Shown here piece after piece: positions 1 through 10,429 of a DNA stretch of 64,000 nt. The notes under the pieces are model-generated. The model did not search any database. It worked only from the letters and a program-made list of their open reading frames with translations, and was not told where the DNA came from. Source of the DNA: Calvatia gigantea (Eukaryota; Basidiomycota; Agaricomycetes; Agaricales; Lycoperdaceae); contig JACAAK010000010.1 in the NCBI GenBank assembly GCA_025093985.1, positions 1,265,501 through 1,329,500 on the forward strand, in the 5' to 3' direction. The position numbers and the translations under genes are program-made. The stretch's first letter is position 1. Each line of letters starts with the position of its first letter.

Positions 1-186
1 CTGTTGCGCTTTTCTGGTAGACGCTAGCGTGGACGCATAGCAAGTCTTATGCTTGTCTAACTCTAGTTGGTGAGTCCAAACGAGTTCTTCTTGAAATTGA
101 ACGCCTAATCTATTATAGTCTTCCTGTAGGTGACCTGCGTAATGAACAGTGCGGTCTTTCCTAGTCAGGTTCAATTGTGCAATGCA
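1..186 (-). CDS. Open frame downstream of gag, cut by the window edge
   Basis: On the minus strand, a reading frame opens just after a stop at 187-189 and stays open to the edge of the window. It lies directly downstream of the gag stop, so it could be the start of the element's next reading frame or an uncovered linker. The visible 62 residues are hydrophilic and contain no motif I recognise (no protease DTG, no integrase zinc finger). No ATG is obvious. It is listed only because it would continue into the neighbouring sequence, where pol is expected. Confidence 0.25.
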
Positions 187-201
187 TTATTAACCAGCAT
201 T

Positions 202-1842
202 TTATTCTATAACTCCTCCACAACGGTCGTTCCACATAAGTGGCGACACAGAAGTGTGGTGTGTCAAAAGCAGTAGATACTGTACATCATCCTCTGCATC
301 AGAACAAGAATAGTAGTCAGTTGAAGGTACTGACCCGCACCCTCCATCGGAACCGTAGTCGGTGTCCGAGTCGTTGTCATCTAAGACCGACTCGAGGACA
401 GACTCGATTTCCTTTGGTGCCTGCTTCTTCTTGAGCGGCTTGGGCTTCTTGATAATCGCTGGCCTGTTATACACTGGGGCCGGCCACGCGATCGCATCTT
501 CCTCCCTTGTGACGGTGGATGGAGTAGTCTCAACATCCATCTCGTCAAATCGCTTCCACATCTCCTCCGAACTCTCGCCCGATGAAGAAGTTGACTTGAG
601 ACGTTCGTCCCACTTCTTCAAGGCGGTAACCTTGGCTTTCACCAAAGGTTTGCGACGAGCTTCGGGCTCGGGCGCAGTGATGCGCGACGCAAGCGGAGTG
701 GCATTGCTGCCAGTGGCAGCAGAGTTAGAGGCAACGGGAGGTGTCTTGGCTCGATGCGTTGCTTCTACAAGGGAACGAGTGGATGGTGGCAGCACAGTTT
801 GTGCCTGCGACATGAAGTCCACGTCCTGAATGTAACCGGAAGAGGTGGCGGCATTGCCTTGTGCACCTCCCTCCTTTCCCTTTTCCTTTCCTTTTCCTCG
901 GGGGCGCCATCGGCGTTTCTTCTCGCCGTCGCCTTCTCCTCCGGATGGCTTCTGCTGCTGCTGCTGCTGCTGCTGGGGCTGCTGGGGCTTTTTAGACCCC
1001 AAAGGCTGCTGCTGACCTTGCAGTCGCTGCCCGCCTTGCTGCTGGCGCTGCTGCTGCTGCTGCTGCTGCTGCCCACCTCCTTGTCGTGGAGTAAAGCGCG
1101 CACGTTGCACATGGGCAGTCTGGTTGGAGGCGTAAGCGGCTATAATGCCGCTTCGGGCCTTATCCCACGTCAGCTCGTGAAGCAACGTGTTCGAGGTGAG
1201 GAGTGTCTGAGCTACATGGCTCAAAGACGGGTGGAGAGAGTGGAGAAGGATCATCGTTTCGATCTCTGGGGTGATGCCACTATCCATGGCGTCAAGCTGC
1301 CCGAAGATCTGCTGGAGCTCGCTCATCTTGAGCGAGGGATCACCGCCGAGGGGGAGCTCAAACGTTATAGCGCGAATGAACTTGTTATAGACCTGAGCTG
1401 GTCCAGGAAGGCCATATTGGCCCTGCAACTGAGACCAGAGAATGCGAGCATCCCGGGCGGAATGCTTAAGCATGCTGTTGGGGAGAGTTGCCTCAATCAA
1501 CCCAAGAGCGCGCATCTGAAGGTTGTTGGCCATACCAACACTGCGGCGCTCCTCAGCAGTCGCAGGAATCGGAGTTCCTGGTCGTGCGGGACGTGCCGGC
1601 GAAGTGCTAGTCGCCGGGGTAGCAGGATGCTCAGGTCCGTAAGCCTGCTCGTATTGGACCGGTTCGTCCATGGCTCCAGAGAAATCCCATCCAGTCCAGG
1701 AGCAATCATTTAAGGAAATGCACATAAGTGCAGACCGAAGGCGAAGCGACCAAATGGTGTAGTTACCTGTCCCAGTAAGGACGGGAAGCTGTCTGCTAGG
1801 GGTTTGAACAAAGCCCTGCGGAGCAGGAGCCGGTTTAGACAT
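202..1842 (-). CDS. gag: Ty1/copia-type retrotransposon gag polyprotein
   Basis: This is the capsid-type protein of an LTR retrotransposon, needed to package element RNA into virus-like particles. The N-terminal half holds a copia-type gag (UBN2-like) helical region, with cues such as LTGTGNYTIWSLRLRSAL, a W-x-L-x-x-x-Y-G block (LWSQLQGQYG) and ILLHSLHPSLSHVAQTLL. A long Gln-rich stretch, a basic KKRRWRPRGKGKEKGK stretch and an acidic C-terminus follow. No CCHC zinc knuckle is visible. The basic patch may serve for RNA binding, which is an inference. I start it at the ATG at 1840-1842; the frame is open further upstream without an ATG. A leader of about 260 bp separates it from the LTR at 2105-2450. 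The frame is 546 codons with no interruption, suggesting a fairly young copy. Pol, if present, lies beyond the left edge. Confidence 0.85.
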   Translation of the reverse strand: MSKPAPAPQGFVQTPSRQLPVLTGTGNYTIWSLRLRSALMCISLNDCSWTGWDFSGAMDEPVQYEQAYGPEHPATPATSTSPARPARPGTPIPATAEERRSVGMANNLQMRALGLIEATLPNSMLKHSARDARILWSQLQGQYGLPGPAQVYNKFIRAITFELPLGGDPSLKMSELQQIFGQLDAMDSGITPEIETMILLHSLHPSLSHVAQTLLTSNTLLHELTWDKARSGIIAAYASNQTAHVQRARFTPRQGGGQQQQQQQQRQQQGGQRLQGQQQPLGSKKPQQPQQQQQQQQKPSGGEGDGEKKRRWRPRGKGKEKGKEGGAQGNAATSSGYIQDVDFMSQAQTVLPPSTRSLVEATHRAKTPPVASNSAATGSNATPLASRITAPEPEARRKPLVKAKVTALKKWDERLKSTSSSGESSEEMWKRFDEMDVETTPSTVTREEDAIAWPAPVYNRPAIIKKPKPLKKKQAPKEIESVLESVLDDNDSDTDYGSDGGCGSVPSTDYYSCSDAEDDVQYLLLLTHHTSVSPLMWNDRCGGVIE

Positions 1843-2104
1843 ATCTAAGAGTAGGGTAAACACGTGTTAGCATCATGTAGGACTGCAGTGCGTGATGCAC
1901 GCATCGCAACATGGGGTAGACACAGGGATCAAATGGACCAAAGGGCCACCGTCTCCCAGGTTGCGTATGACCGTAGCCTCCTACACTCTACCAGCATTGC
2001 AAAGCGCGGTCAGAGTGAGCGGCGGTCAGGGCCCATAACCTGTTAAGACGAGTACACCACAATAGCAAACGCTAGTGGCGGAGGGGAGTCGTACTCACTG
2101 GGTT
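1843..2104 (-). other. Retrotransposon 5' leader with putative primer-binding region
   Basis: This stretch lies between the LTR and the gag start and has no convincing reading frame. In the minus orientation the bases just inside the LTR read AACCCAGTGAGTACGACT, which is where a tRNA primer-binding site is expected. I could not match it to a specific tRNA 3' end or internal half-tRNA. Confidence 0.5.
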
Positions 2105-2450
2105 TGTTGAGATGATAGTTATAGACTGTTGCTAGAGGATATCTGAGGAGAATGATGGGCAGAAGATAGACTGAATTGTCTAAGGAATGTACGCATACTA
2201 CATAGGTCTTATATATCTAATGTCTCTGGCCTGTGCGCCGTTCTACCTAATACAGGTGAGGTCTTATCTGCCAGTAGCATATACAGAGCATACTGCGTAC
2301 ATTGTTCTATGTTTAATAGACCATGACCAGCAACCTAGAGTGCGGTCTAGTACATTGTTCGTTATCTCTCTTCAAGAGTGAAGTACTCAAGAACCCGTTT
2401 CAGCTATAAATAGACTGAACCAACGTAGTGGTACGGATCGAGATTCAACA
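2105..2450 (-). repeat. Copia LTR (5' LTR of the gag-bearing element)
   Basis: The segment of 346 bp starts with TGTTGA and ends with TCAACA, a perfect 6-bp terminal inverted repeat with the TG...CA ends typical of LTRs. In the minus orientation it lies immediately upstream of the leader and gag. It contains AT-rich TATATAAG-like and CTATTTATAG boxes that could serve as core promoter elements. The first outside bases (GGTCC, 2451-2455) are the candidate target-site duplication, but the other end of the element is outside the window and cannot be compared. Confidence 0.7.
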
Positions 2451-2900
2451 GGTCCAGTAGGAGAGGCACATGGTAGCGAACATAGTCCTGCTTATACCAT
2501 CGTACTCAGAGAGTCTTGAGGAGAGGGGAAGCGATGCTTAGAGAAGCTAGCATAGAGGAGAGAAGACATAGTGTCTTACGCCAAAGGGCGTAGCCAAAAG
2601 ACATACATACTACAATGCTACATAGGGTATATATACTAATATCCCTGGTCTGTGCACTCTAAACCCTTATACGGGTGAGGTCTAACTACCAGTAGCATAA
2701 TTGGAGCATACTGTGTATGACACATGTACTAGAAGGTTCCATGTGGAGGGTATAACCAACTACCAGAAGGGCAGTACAACTACTGTGTACATAGTCCGTG
2801 ATGGTCCATTATTATCGACCCTCTGAAGGTGAAATACTCGAACCCTGTTTCAGCTATAAATAGACTGAACCAACGTAGTGGTACAGAGCGAGATTCAACA
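2451..2900 (-). repeat. Diverged, partial second LTR in tandem
   Basis: The last part repeats the LTR at 2105-2450. The block from CAGCTATAAATAGACTGAACC to GAGATTCAACA ends at 2900, exactly 450 bp from its counterpart ending at 2450. The segments around 2630-2720 and 2200-2300 also align (TACATAGG...TATATA...CCCTGG...GGTGAGGTCT...CAGTAGCATA). The left portion is diverged and no TGTTGA terminus is found. This is best read as an older solo or truncated LTR next to which the newer element inserted. Confidence 0.6.
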
Positions 2901-2957
2901 GACATCAGTGTTGTGACGAGGTATCCTGTAGTAATGTAATCATAGAAAATTTTAATT

Positions 2958-3028
2958 GACCAGATGGGGGATCAAACCCCAGACCTTCCAGACATATACC
3001 AGATGCTCTACCATTGAGCTATCAGGTC
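2958..3028 (-). tRNA. tRNA-like cloverleaf, nominal anticodon UAU, possibly a pseudogene
   Basis: On the minus strand 71 nt fold by eye into a full cloverleaf. There is a 7-bp acceptor (GACCTGA/TCTGGTC, one T-T mismatch), a GCTC/GAGC D stem, a TCTGG/CTGGA anticodon stem with wobbles, and a TGGGG/CCCCA T stem with loop TTTGATC. The B-box-like GGTTTGATCCC is present and the next base is A, as a discriminator. The anticodon loop TATATGT places A, not U, at position 33 and would give anticodon UAU (Ile). Loss of U33 and the mismatch argue for a decayed tRNA or an unusual one. It stands about 60 bp from two LTRs. Confidence 0.5.
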
Positions 3029-3245
3029 GTACTGGTTCCCAGTGGTTGCCCACCCATACACTGACGTAAGGCATATAATGCCTTGTGAGCCTGTGCGTTC
3101 GTAGGTGGGGGATGACCGGATTCACTATCCACAACAATCAGTTTAGGCCTTGTGGAGGGGGCTGCTGATATAAGAATTAGGGGCAACTCCAACCTACATT
3201 TCAAATTTCAACACTCAACATTGTCAACCACCGCATTTGACATAC

Positions 3246-3741
3246 ATGGGGAAGGACAAGAAGCAGGACAAGAAGCCGTACAAGCAGGTGCACACCCATC
3301 TTCTCCTGCACCAACCCTTCCTCATTATTGTGGGCAGAAGTCGGACCCTGAGAATGCACCCTTAGTTCAGATTGCAGATGGTGCAGACTATGCCCTTAAA
3401 GGTACGTATCTATTGATTGCATCAATGTCACCCTTAGCTGATCCATCCCTAGCCACCCCAACCAAGGGGCAGCCAATTGCCACAGAGGTCGATGGCGACA
3501 ACCAAACGAGGCCCAACACGCATGGCCCTGGGCTTGGGCGAACTCCGTCACTCGATAACCTTGTGTTGCAGGTTCGGGAAACCTTGGCGATGCTTGAAAA
3601 GTCATTGGCGAATACAGCCGAGTCATTGGCCATCCTAGAAGACAGTATGTATCTTTTATCCTCCTTGTGCATCAATTGTTGATGGATGTTGAAATGCCAA
3701 AAGTTCCAGGCACCTTACAGGGGGTTTGGGAGGAGGTTTGA
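3246..3741 (+). CDS. Small orphan protein, four predicted exons
   Basis: I do not recognise this gene. The ATG at 3246 opens a lysine-rich start (MGKDKKQDKKPYKQ). It splices at 3288 (GTGCAC...GGGCAG), again after DYALK (GTACGT...CCCTAG), and a third time at about 3643 (GTATGT...TTCCAG), then stops at 3739-3741. All junctions keep frame and give about 115 residues with an ordinary composition. The C-terminal half, around VRETLAMLEKSLANTAESL, is a heptad-like amphipathic helix and may form a coiled coil. Consistent splicing through three introns is the main support that it is real. Confidence 0.45.
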
Positions 3742-4629
3742 GTCCGATATTACTATGCCAACGATTCAGTACACTAGCACCTACTAGCACCTTTAATCAC
3801 ATTGATTCATAACCCCCTGATTCGCCATATTGAGCCTGTTGTTAATTCCATCATTTGATTCCTATGTTGTTCTGTCGGAGCGCCCGTCGCCTTGATCCAC
3901 TTTTGTTGAGTACACAAAGATCCAGAGGCATGACGTTCGCTACTCCACTCTATAAACCAGAGTCACCTATGATCAAACAGGAACGGAAAACCTCTTTCCT
4001 GGCATGTATGTCCCTCCCTCCAGCCGATCCCTCCTTCTATGCCGAGGTATACCACCCCACATTCAATGTCAACACTAAAAACACCGAAATAGCCTCTTCC
4101 GCATTCAGTACCCATGTTAAAGCCATGTCTCAGAGTGTGCAAGGCCTGAGGGTACCTTCTCCAAAGTCAGGGAAGCCAGGTTTGGAATAGCGGGAGCTGA
4201 GATGGGGTTTGGATACACTATTTTAGGGACATTCATTTCATCAGAATCATATTGCTGAAGAGGAGGCCAGGGAAGTGTGTTGAGGTATGATGAATAAAGA
4301 TGGTGTGTGGTGTTGGTGGGACAATTGTAAAGGTGCGTTCCCCTGCCTCGCTCCTTCCAGTTTGACTTATTGTGGATGTAGATTGCTTGAGGCTCACGAG
4401 GTGGGTCCAGAAGCCTGGCGAGACTCTACAAAGCCTAGCTGATTTGTATGACGACCACATGCACCTCTTCCTCCTCTCCTTTCATTATACGAAGCTGAGA
4501 CGCTGAGGACATTAGGTATGAAGAACCCAACTTGTGACACACGAATCCCTCAATCCATGGCCCACCCCGACACAATATACAAACCCATAACCACCACCCA
4601 CAAATCCACATTACTGCTACAAAGAAGCC
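3742..4629. other. No convincing gene
   Basis: An open frame at 3855-4190 (plus) is uninterrupted for 111 codons, but it has no recognisable motif and no clear splice extension. Nothing else stands out in this stretch. Confidence 0.4.
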
Positions 4630-5112
4630 TTATCCAACCCTGACAAGGCTGGAGCCGAACTTGCCTCCCACTGCAAAACAGTCTTGAACACCACCCATGG
4701 TCGAAATGGAAGCAGCAGTCAATGCTGCTTTCAAACACTGTTTATAACCATGGACGGACGAATACCCGATCGTAAGATCCAGTAACGTCTGCAAATCCAG
4801 ACTCGATGCAACTTTTTCTGCTAATTTCAACGTATATTTGCGTATCAATTCTTCATCCCTGGATATCCGAGGTTTGTTGCCATCTTGGGATCCCCAGATG
4901 AGGGACTGGAGAGCCTGAAAGCTGGCGTCACGGGCATAACTCTGGATGTATAGTTGGGGAGGTTCCATATCATGTTTTGCTGGAGGAAGCGCAATAACTT
5001 GGGCTAGCGTCGAGACAATGATAGCATTGAGAGACGCGAACTGGGATGCAGGCAGCTGCCGCCTGGCCTGGGCGGATGGGTAAGGTGGTAGTTTTGTGAT
5101 AGTCACAGTCAT
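4630..5112 (-). CDS. Unknown helical protein, possibly a truncated first exon
   Basis: A single 160-codon frame starts at the ATG at 5110-5112. I do not recognise the family. The sequence is rich in alternating hydrophobic helices (FASLNAIIVSTLAQVIALPP, YARDASFQALQSLIWG, KYTLKLAEKVASSLDLQTLL), resembling the start of an alpha-helical repeat protein. The C-terminal end (GGKFGSSLVRVG) looks non-conserved, so the frame may run past a missed donor or may be a truncated remnant. The gene lies just left of a rearranged block with GH47 relics, which makes truncation plausible. Confidence 0.45.
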   Translation of the reverse strand: MTVTITKLPPYPSAQARRQLPASQFASLNAIIVSTLAQVIALPPAKHDMEPPQLYIQSYARDASFQALQSLIWGSQDGNKPRISRDEELIRKYTLKLAEKVASSLDLQTLLDLTIGYSSVHGYKQCLKAALTAASISTMGGVQDCFAVGGKFGSSLVRVG

Positions 5113-5295
5113 TCAAGACGAAATTTTGTAACTGAATTTGAGCTCGAATGAGGCTTTGCGAGTTCGGAGGTGAGTGTAGACTGCCCGGCCCGGTGGGCTT
5201 TGGTGATATCGGTGATCGCAAATACGCGACACTATTATCATACAGACTTGTTCTACCTCCCGAAATGTCAGATCATCTTGGTGCCCCTAATATTA

Positions 5296-5492
5296 TTGCA
5301 AGCATCTACGAGCACAAAACGATGTCGACGATGGTCTGATCGTTCAACAACCCTCTGCCTATTCAGATTTAGCTTAGCTTCGTATCTTCTCAGAAGGACA
5401 GGCAAACGAAGCCATTTACCGCCATGGGAGCCGGATGTAAATTGATATGCCTATTATTTCTTTGGCCGTTAATTTCGTCTTTCTTGAACTCC
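5296..5492 (-). pseudogene. GH47 alpha-mannosidase exon relic
   Basis: The plus-strand sequence from ATTATTGCAAGCATC through CGATGTCGACGATGGTCTGAT, CTTCGTATCTTC and TTACCGCCATGG to TTTCTTTGGCCGTTAATTTC aligns with 13362-13560, the internal exons and intron of the second GH47 gene. Several small indels and stops break the frame. It keeps the orientation of the intact GH47 genes but sits on the other side of SWP1. This marks an extra, decayed GH47 copy. Confidence 0.75.
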
Positions 5493-5714
5493 CGACAGCT
5501 ACATATAAATGATAAATAATTAGACAATGATGTTACAGGTTTCAGAACCCAGCACGACGGAATATTCAGCACAGAAAACAGAGGGGTTTTTCCAATTTCT
5601 TTTACTATCTATAGTAGAGACATGTACAGGAAATATGGTGGGATTATTTCATAGTTCACACGGGATTGATAACACGTCAAGAGTCCGACGTGTAACTCTT
5701 TCCAGGCTCACACA

Positions 5715-6666
5715 ATGCTCGTCCTCGCCGCGTCGCTGCTGCTCCTTGCAGCCTCCGTACACGCTAAAGTACTCACCCTCCAGTCCCCCCGCCTCAATGT
5801 TCTCGACTCAAAAGGTCAACAAATCCGTTCAGAGCCGTAAGTGCAAGGTTGCAACCTTACACCTCAATTTCGCTGACACGACCCATAGTCTCTCTCTCGT
5901 CTACAAAGCGAAAAATGCCATAACACTCAATACAACAGATACCCTCAAAATCACCTTCCAAGTCGTCGACAAAGATTCCGGCGAGGGAATCCAACCTCAC
6001 CAAACCTTTCTCCGTTTCTATGATCCCACAACCGACGAAGAAGGCGTCCAACCCATCCGTGTCTCTCCAGGCGGAAAGGCCAAATTCGAGCTTAACATGG
6101 CTAGGCCTCCAAATTCTCTACCTCCCACAGGCGATGCGCCATTGGACGTGAGCTTGTTCCTTGGGAAAACCGAGTACACTCCTGTCGCTGCGGGGTTGTT
6201 CGACCTTTATGTTCCGGCCTCGCAACCTCCGCCTGAGCACCCCGACGAAGCTTCGTTCCACCCTCTCCCAGAAATCCACCATACCTTTAGGCCAGACCAG
6301 AAGTTACCACCTAAATTTGTATCCGCAGTCTTCTCCGCTTTGGTCGTCGCTCCTTGGGCCCTCCTTCTCGGACTTGTATGTCTCTTCCTTCTTTCCCTTG
6401 ATCCGAGTATCACGTTGATCTTATGTTCTGTCACTGTTCAGTGGTCTCAGGTTTCCCCTCGCCTCACCCATGCTTCCTCACCTAGCATCCTTCCTTTCGT
6501 ACTCAGCCTCGGCGCGTACGAAGTCCTCATCTTCTATTATTGGGTCAACCTCAAGCTTGGCCAAGTTCTCCTTTATGGTGGTGTCCTCGCCGTCGTCACG
6601 CTATTCACTGGTAAACACGCTCTCCGCAGCATTGCCAAACGCCGAGTGAACAAAACTCAGACATGA
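5715..6666 (+). CDS. SWP1: Ribophorin II / SWP1, oligosaccharyltransferase subunit
   Basis: This is a subunit of the ER oligosaccharyltransferase that transfers the lipid-linked glycan to Asn-X-Ser/Thr in nascent proteins. Three exons: 5715-5836, 5889-6375 and 6442-6666, giving 277 residues. A signal peptide (MLVLAASLLLLAASVHA) is followed by a luminal beta-rich domain (LKITFQVVDKDSGEGIQPHQ, RVSPGGKAKFEL). The conserved C-terminal membrane part includes LPPKFVSAVFSALVVAPWAL, YEVLIFYYWVNLKLGQ and a TGKHALRSIAKRR cytosolic tail. The length matches fungal Swp1 proteins. The second intron is 66 nt, in frame and without a stop, so an unspliced frame also exists. The 3' end was copied to 11226-11413 by the segmental duplication that starts at 6476. 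Confidence 0.92.
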
Positions 6667-7230
6667 GTATCCCTTTTCTGTCCAACCTTTGTAACTGCTC
6701 AAAAAATACATTCTTTCGCGGCATTTGAACGAATCTACGTTACGTCAGAGATATTCGTGATGAGGTATGTACAATGAGTCAGGAGGGACGGTGAAGGAAT
6801 ACTAGAGGGAAGAATGGAGTTTCCAACTACTGCTTATTTAAGGGTTTGAGGTGGGGCCAATTCCAGTTGAGACACTCCGACCTCATGCATGAAGTTTTCG
6901 AAAAGGCTTTGACCGCGTATTTCGACATAGTTGAAGACAGATACCCAATTGGCGATCATGACACGAGACTGACACACATACCCACCGATCGTTAGTCCTC
7001 CGCACAGACTTTTGAAACGAATGATACTGCCACAGCTGAATTATCAATATAGACGTTTACACCACAAACGATGAAGCCAAGTGGGGGTAATCTAACGGTC
7101 GTTTGGGGCTACTTCGTGCGTACTTCAGTTTTGAGAGTGTCTGTACACATGATCGAGGCAATGCCAATACCCCTTCTCAGTCGGAACTGTTTCGGGCGAT
7201 ACTGAGACCTACTCATAACTTCAACCACCA

Positions 7231-7740
7231 TGGGAAAGTGTAGAAAGCAGCAACGTGTACGTATTCACCGCACCGCGCATACGTATCTTACTCACCATTA
7301 TTAGCGATGTAAGAGGAATAAAGAGAAAATCCAGCCGTGAATGGAGGTGACAGCCGCAATCCCCTCAAATGTACTTACGTCTTTCCTCCCGTGGCCGTCA
7401 AAATTATCCGACTTTCCCCCAACGAGTCCGCCCTCCACTTCTCCACCACACCTTACTACTTCACACCAAGTGCTGCTGTGCGGTAGCGAGAGAGGGGGCT
7501 GCGAAAGAATCAGACTAACAGTCAATTACCCGTGTGCCGGAATCCATTGAGTTTCGAAGGGGCCTCGAAATGGAAAGTGACAGTGTGATCATGAGATGTG
7601 CGAAATTATTCGGAGGATGAGGTTGATGGCTTAAGAGATGCGGGCCACCATTGCAAGGCCTTACCAGCGGGATGGGGGGACATCGGGAATCTCAAGTGAC
7701 GAGGTATGTTATTTCTATACTCTGATTCAAGGTTTTAATT
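7231..7740 (+). pseudogene. Decayed copy of the small coiled-coil gene (unit 1)
   Basis: The start MGKCRKQQRVR matches MAKGRKRQSVR of the better copy at 20048-20668. The later blocks TGCGGTAGCGAGAGAGG, GCCTCGAAAT and CATTGCAAGGCCTTAC also align with it. Frames between them are broken by stops and deletions, and the coiled-coil region (KDEFQKRLETQ in the other copy) is scrambled here. It lies between SWP1 and GH47, as in unit 2. Confidence 0.55.
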
Positions 7741-8019
7741 AAATCCCCTGGGACCTTTTTCTAGTATTCTGAATTTTCGGATGGCGATTAAGTTAGACTA
7801 TTAAATTGGGCTACAACACTTTAATAATACATCCATACGCTTGTATTATTCACACAGAACCTTACTGTACTCACTCTGGCAGGACGCGTTCAGAAGGCTA
7901 GACCTGTCCTGCCTCTTGACATGTCAGATCATCTTAGTGCCTTGAAGTGGGCCCAGCCGTCTTTCGTACAAAATGGTCAAAATAAAATAGGTATTTGTGC
8001 TCTGCAGGTTCCACGGAAA

Positions 8020-10429
8020 CTATAGATCTCCACTATGGCTTACTGGTGGGATTTTAGCATTGGGACTGATTGCTGGAAGAGGTGCCCCAGCTTTCGGCAC
8101 AAATCCAGGTCTCGGGGGAAGTACTTTGTTGCTGCCGTACTGAACCTTCAACCGCGGCGCCTCGAAGGGATGCGCCTCGGTGTTGAAGACAACTGCGAGG
8201 GATAGCATGAGCACAAGGTCCAGTTGGGAACATCCAAGACTTACATCTATCCAAATGAATATGTTCCGGATCATCGAAGGTGAGGTACCTACGAAAATTT
8301 GTGTCAGCGACCAGTTTTTTCAGGAGTGAGTTCGTTCCAATGCGACACTCACAAATACTTCAACACCTCCGCGAACCAGAAACTCTCTGTGTCATCTACC
8401 TTACTTCCATTCGGATTGTTCACATCCGTCAACCCGACAAAACCGTTAGGTGTCGCCAACCACTTGTTAAAGCTCGCCACAGCAGACGAAGCCCGATCTA
8501 AGTATTTCGTGTCGCCGGTCACCCTGTACGCGTAGAAATTGGATTCGAGGACTTCAGGTCGGAGGATGTAGAAACTGCTGGTCGTGTAGAATCCGTGTTG
8601 ATTGTAAAAATCGAGTTGGTCCTGGCTTATCGAGCTGCCGCCGGTGAAGTTACCATCCGAGGAAATGAAGGCGAATCCCTCAGGACCGATCCCAGATCTG
8701 TATGATCAGAGTAGGTTAGTGCCTTGAAGAGGAAGAGAAGGACTGAGTAAAGCGTACGCGGTGCTAGCGTAGGTGTTCCAGCAAGCGTCCACGAGCTGCA
8801 AAGCGATGTTAACGATAGTGTGATTATTTAACAGCCTTCCGCCTATTCAAGTTCAGCTTAGCTTCGTATCTTCCTGGAAGGCATAGACAAGAAGTTCGAG
8901 CTCACCGAAAAGCCAATTACCGCCATGGAAACAAGCCAAATGTGAACTGATATGCCGAATCCTTCTTTGGCTGTCGAAATCAGCCAGATAGACATGGCCT
9001 CCCACTGTTGAAGTCCTGAGCAGGTTCTTGATCGAAGAATCAACGGCAGTCAACCAGGTATCGGCAAACAAGTTGTCGTTGGTATTCGAGAGCCTTGCGT
9101 GTTTGATAAGGTATTCGAAGTAACTGTCCGAACCGCCTCCCCAAGACTGTGTATTGATCAGTTTGTTGCACTTCTCGGCGAAATGAGGAGTTACATACCA
9201 CGTAGCCTCCAACAAAGTCCCCGGTACGTGGGTCAATCCCCTGAGCGGCAAGACCGGGCAGCGGTGCGGGCTGATAATTTTAAGTCCTATGATTAGATAC
9301 GAGAGAAATGGACACACAAGTTGAGCGATATGAGCCAAAGCTCCAATTGTCAAATCTGCGTAGGTGCTGTTCCTCGTATATTTGGATAGCGTTTCCCACT
9401 CCAAGGAAAGCTAGAATGTCGGAAGAATGGATGAGTAAACTGTGGCACCAGGATTACAAGAACGAAAAAAGCTTACGGTGCCTGCTTCTGCTATGTTTGA
9501 CTACCGGGAGGATGCCCGTCTTCAGCTTCATTTTTCCGGTCAAAGTGCAACTGAGCACGTACATTGGCTACTCTAGGAGTATTGTTCGTGAAGTTCAAGA
9601 AACCAAATGGGATCGCGTTGTTCTGGCGTAGGTTTCATAATGCATGGTCAATTGGGCCAAAACAACATCCGGGAAACGCACCTGAGAGAAGGCAAAAGCC
9701 ATCTTATCCCCTACTTGCTGCGCCTTTGCAAGGAGTGCATGGTGCCTTTTGCCTGTCAGTTCATATGCACTGAGAAGTCCGCCTAGGTATCTGATAGTAG
9801 TTTCGAAGACACTGCTTTCTATTAGTATTCCTTAAGGGCCTCATAAAGACGGAGTGGTACCTAACAGGATCGGTAGTGTTCGATACGCTGAAATCAATTT
9901 TGCTTGAGAAGTCGATTGCCTCTTTCAGCAAGTCCTGCAGGCCGGGGTAAGCGCCAGAAGCATCACAGTAAAGGTTAGGAGACCCACATCTAAGCCCATG
10001 ATACTCTAAAAAAAAAGACAAGGTGAGCCAACTGAAGCTGTCTAGAGAGCGAGCGCTATACCATAGTGCTCATAGCATCCACAATTGAAGCACCTATAGG
10101 ATGTTCGATAAAACACCACCATATGACCACTCAATCGAATTACTCACCCCAACCGTTCCTTCCATCAGAGAATGACATGGACAAAGGCGAAACATCATCA
10201 TGACCGAAAGCAAATTTCCTAAGAATCATCCTGGTTGGGAGCAGCTTGCTTAGAAGGCATACAAAAAGTACCTATATGCTTGGTAGCTCCTGGTGAAAAT
10301 ATCAACCACAGCTGCCTTGTCTGCAGCCGCACTTTTAGGGACCCGCAATCCGGGTCTTTGCACGGAGCCTGCGAGAGCAACGGGGGCGAAAAATGCCAAT
10401 GCCAAAGTAACGAAGGGTGACAAGATCAT
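8020..10429 (-). CDS. GH47 class I alpha-1,2-mannosidase, copy 1
   Basis: This glycosidase removes alpha-1,2-linked mannose from N-glycans (EC 3.2.1.113 type) and uses Ca2+. About 14 predicted exons splice in frame to about 538 residues. A signal peptide (MILSPFVTLALAFFAPVALA) points to the secretory route or the extracellular space, and no further membrane anchor is seen. Family hallmarks in order: [107 protein letters not shown] and VFNTEAHPF, the last with the Ca2+-binding Thr. The acidic residues of the active site in these blocks are intact. The start at 10427-10429 is chosen because it heads the signal peptide; an in-frame ATG lies 15 codons upstream. It is the near twin of copy 2, 4.57 kb away. 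I see no inactivating change. Confidence 0.9.

Noticed and set aside
754..1713. 319-codon plus-strand frame opposite gag
   Set aside because: It is the antisense of the Gln-rich and basic gag region (poly-Leu from CTG repeats) and has no motif.
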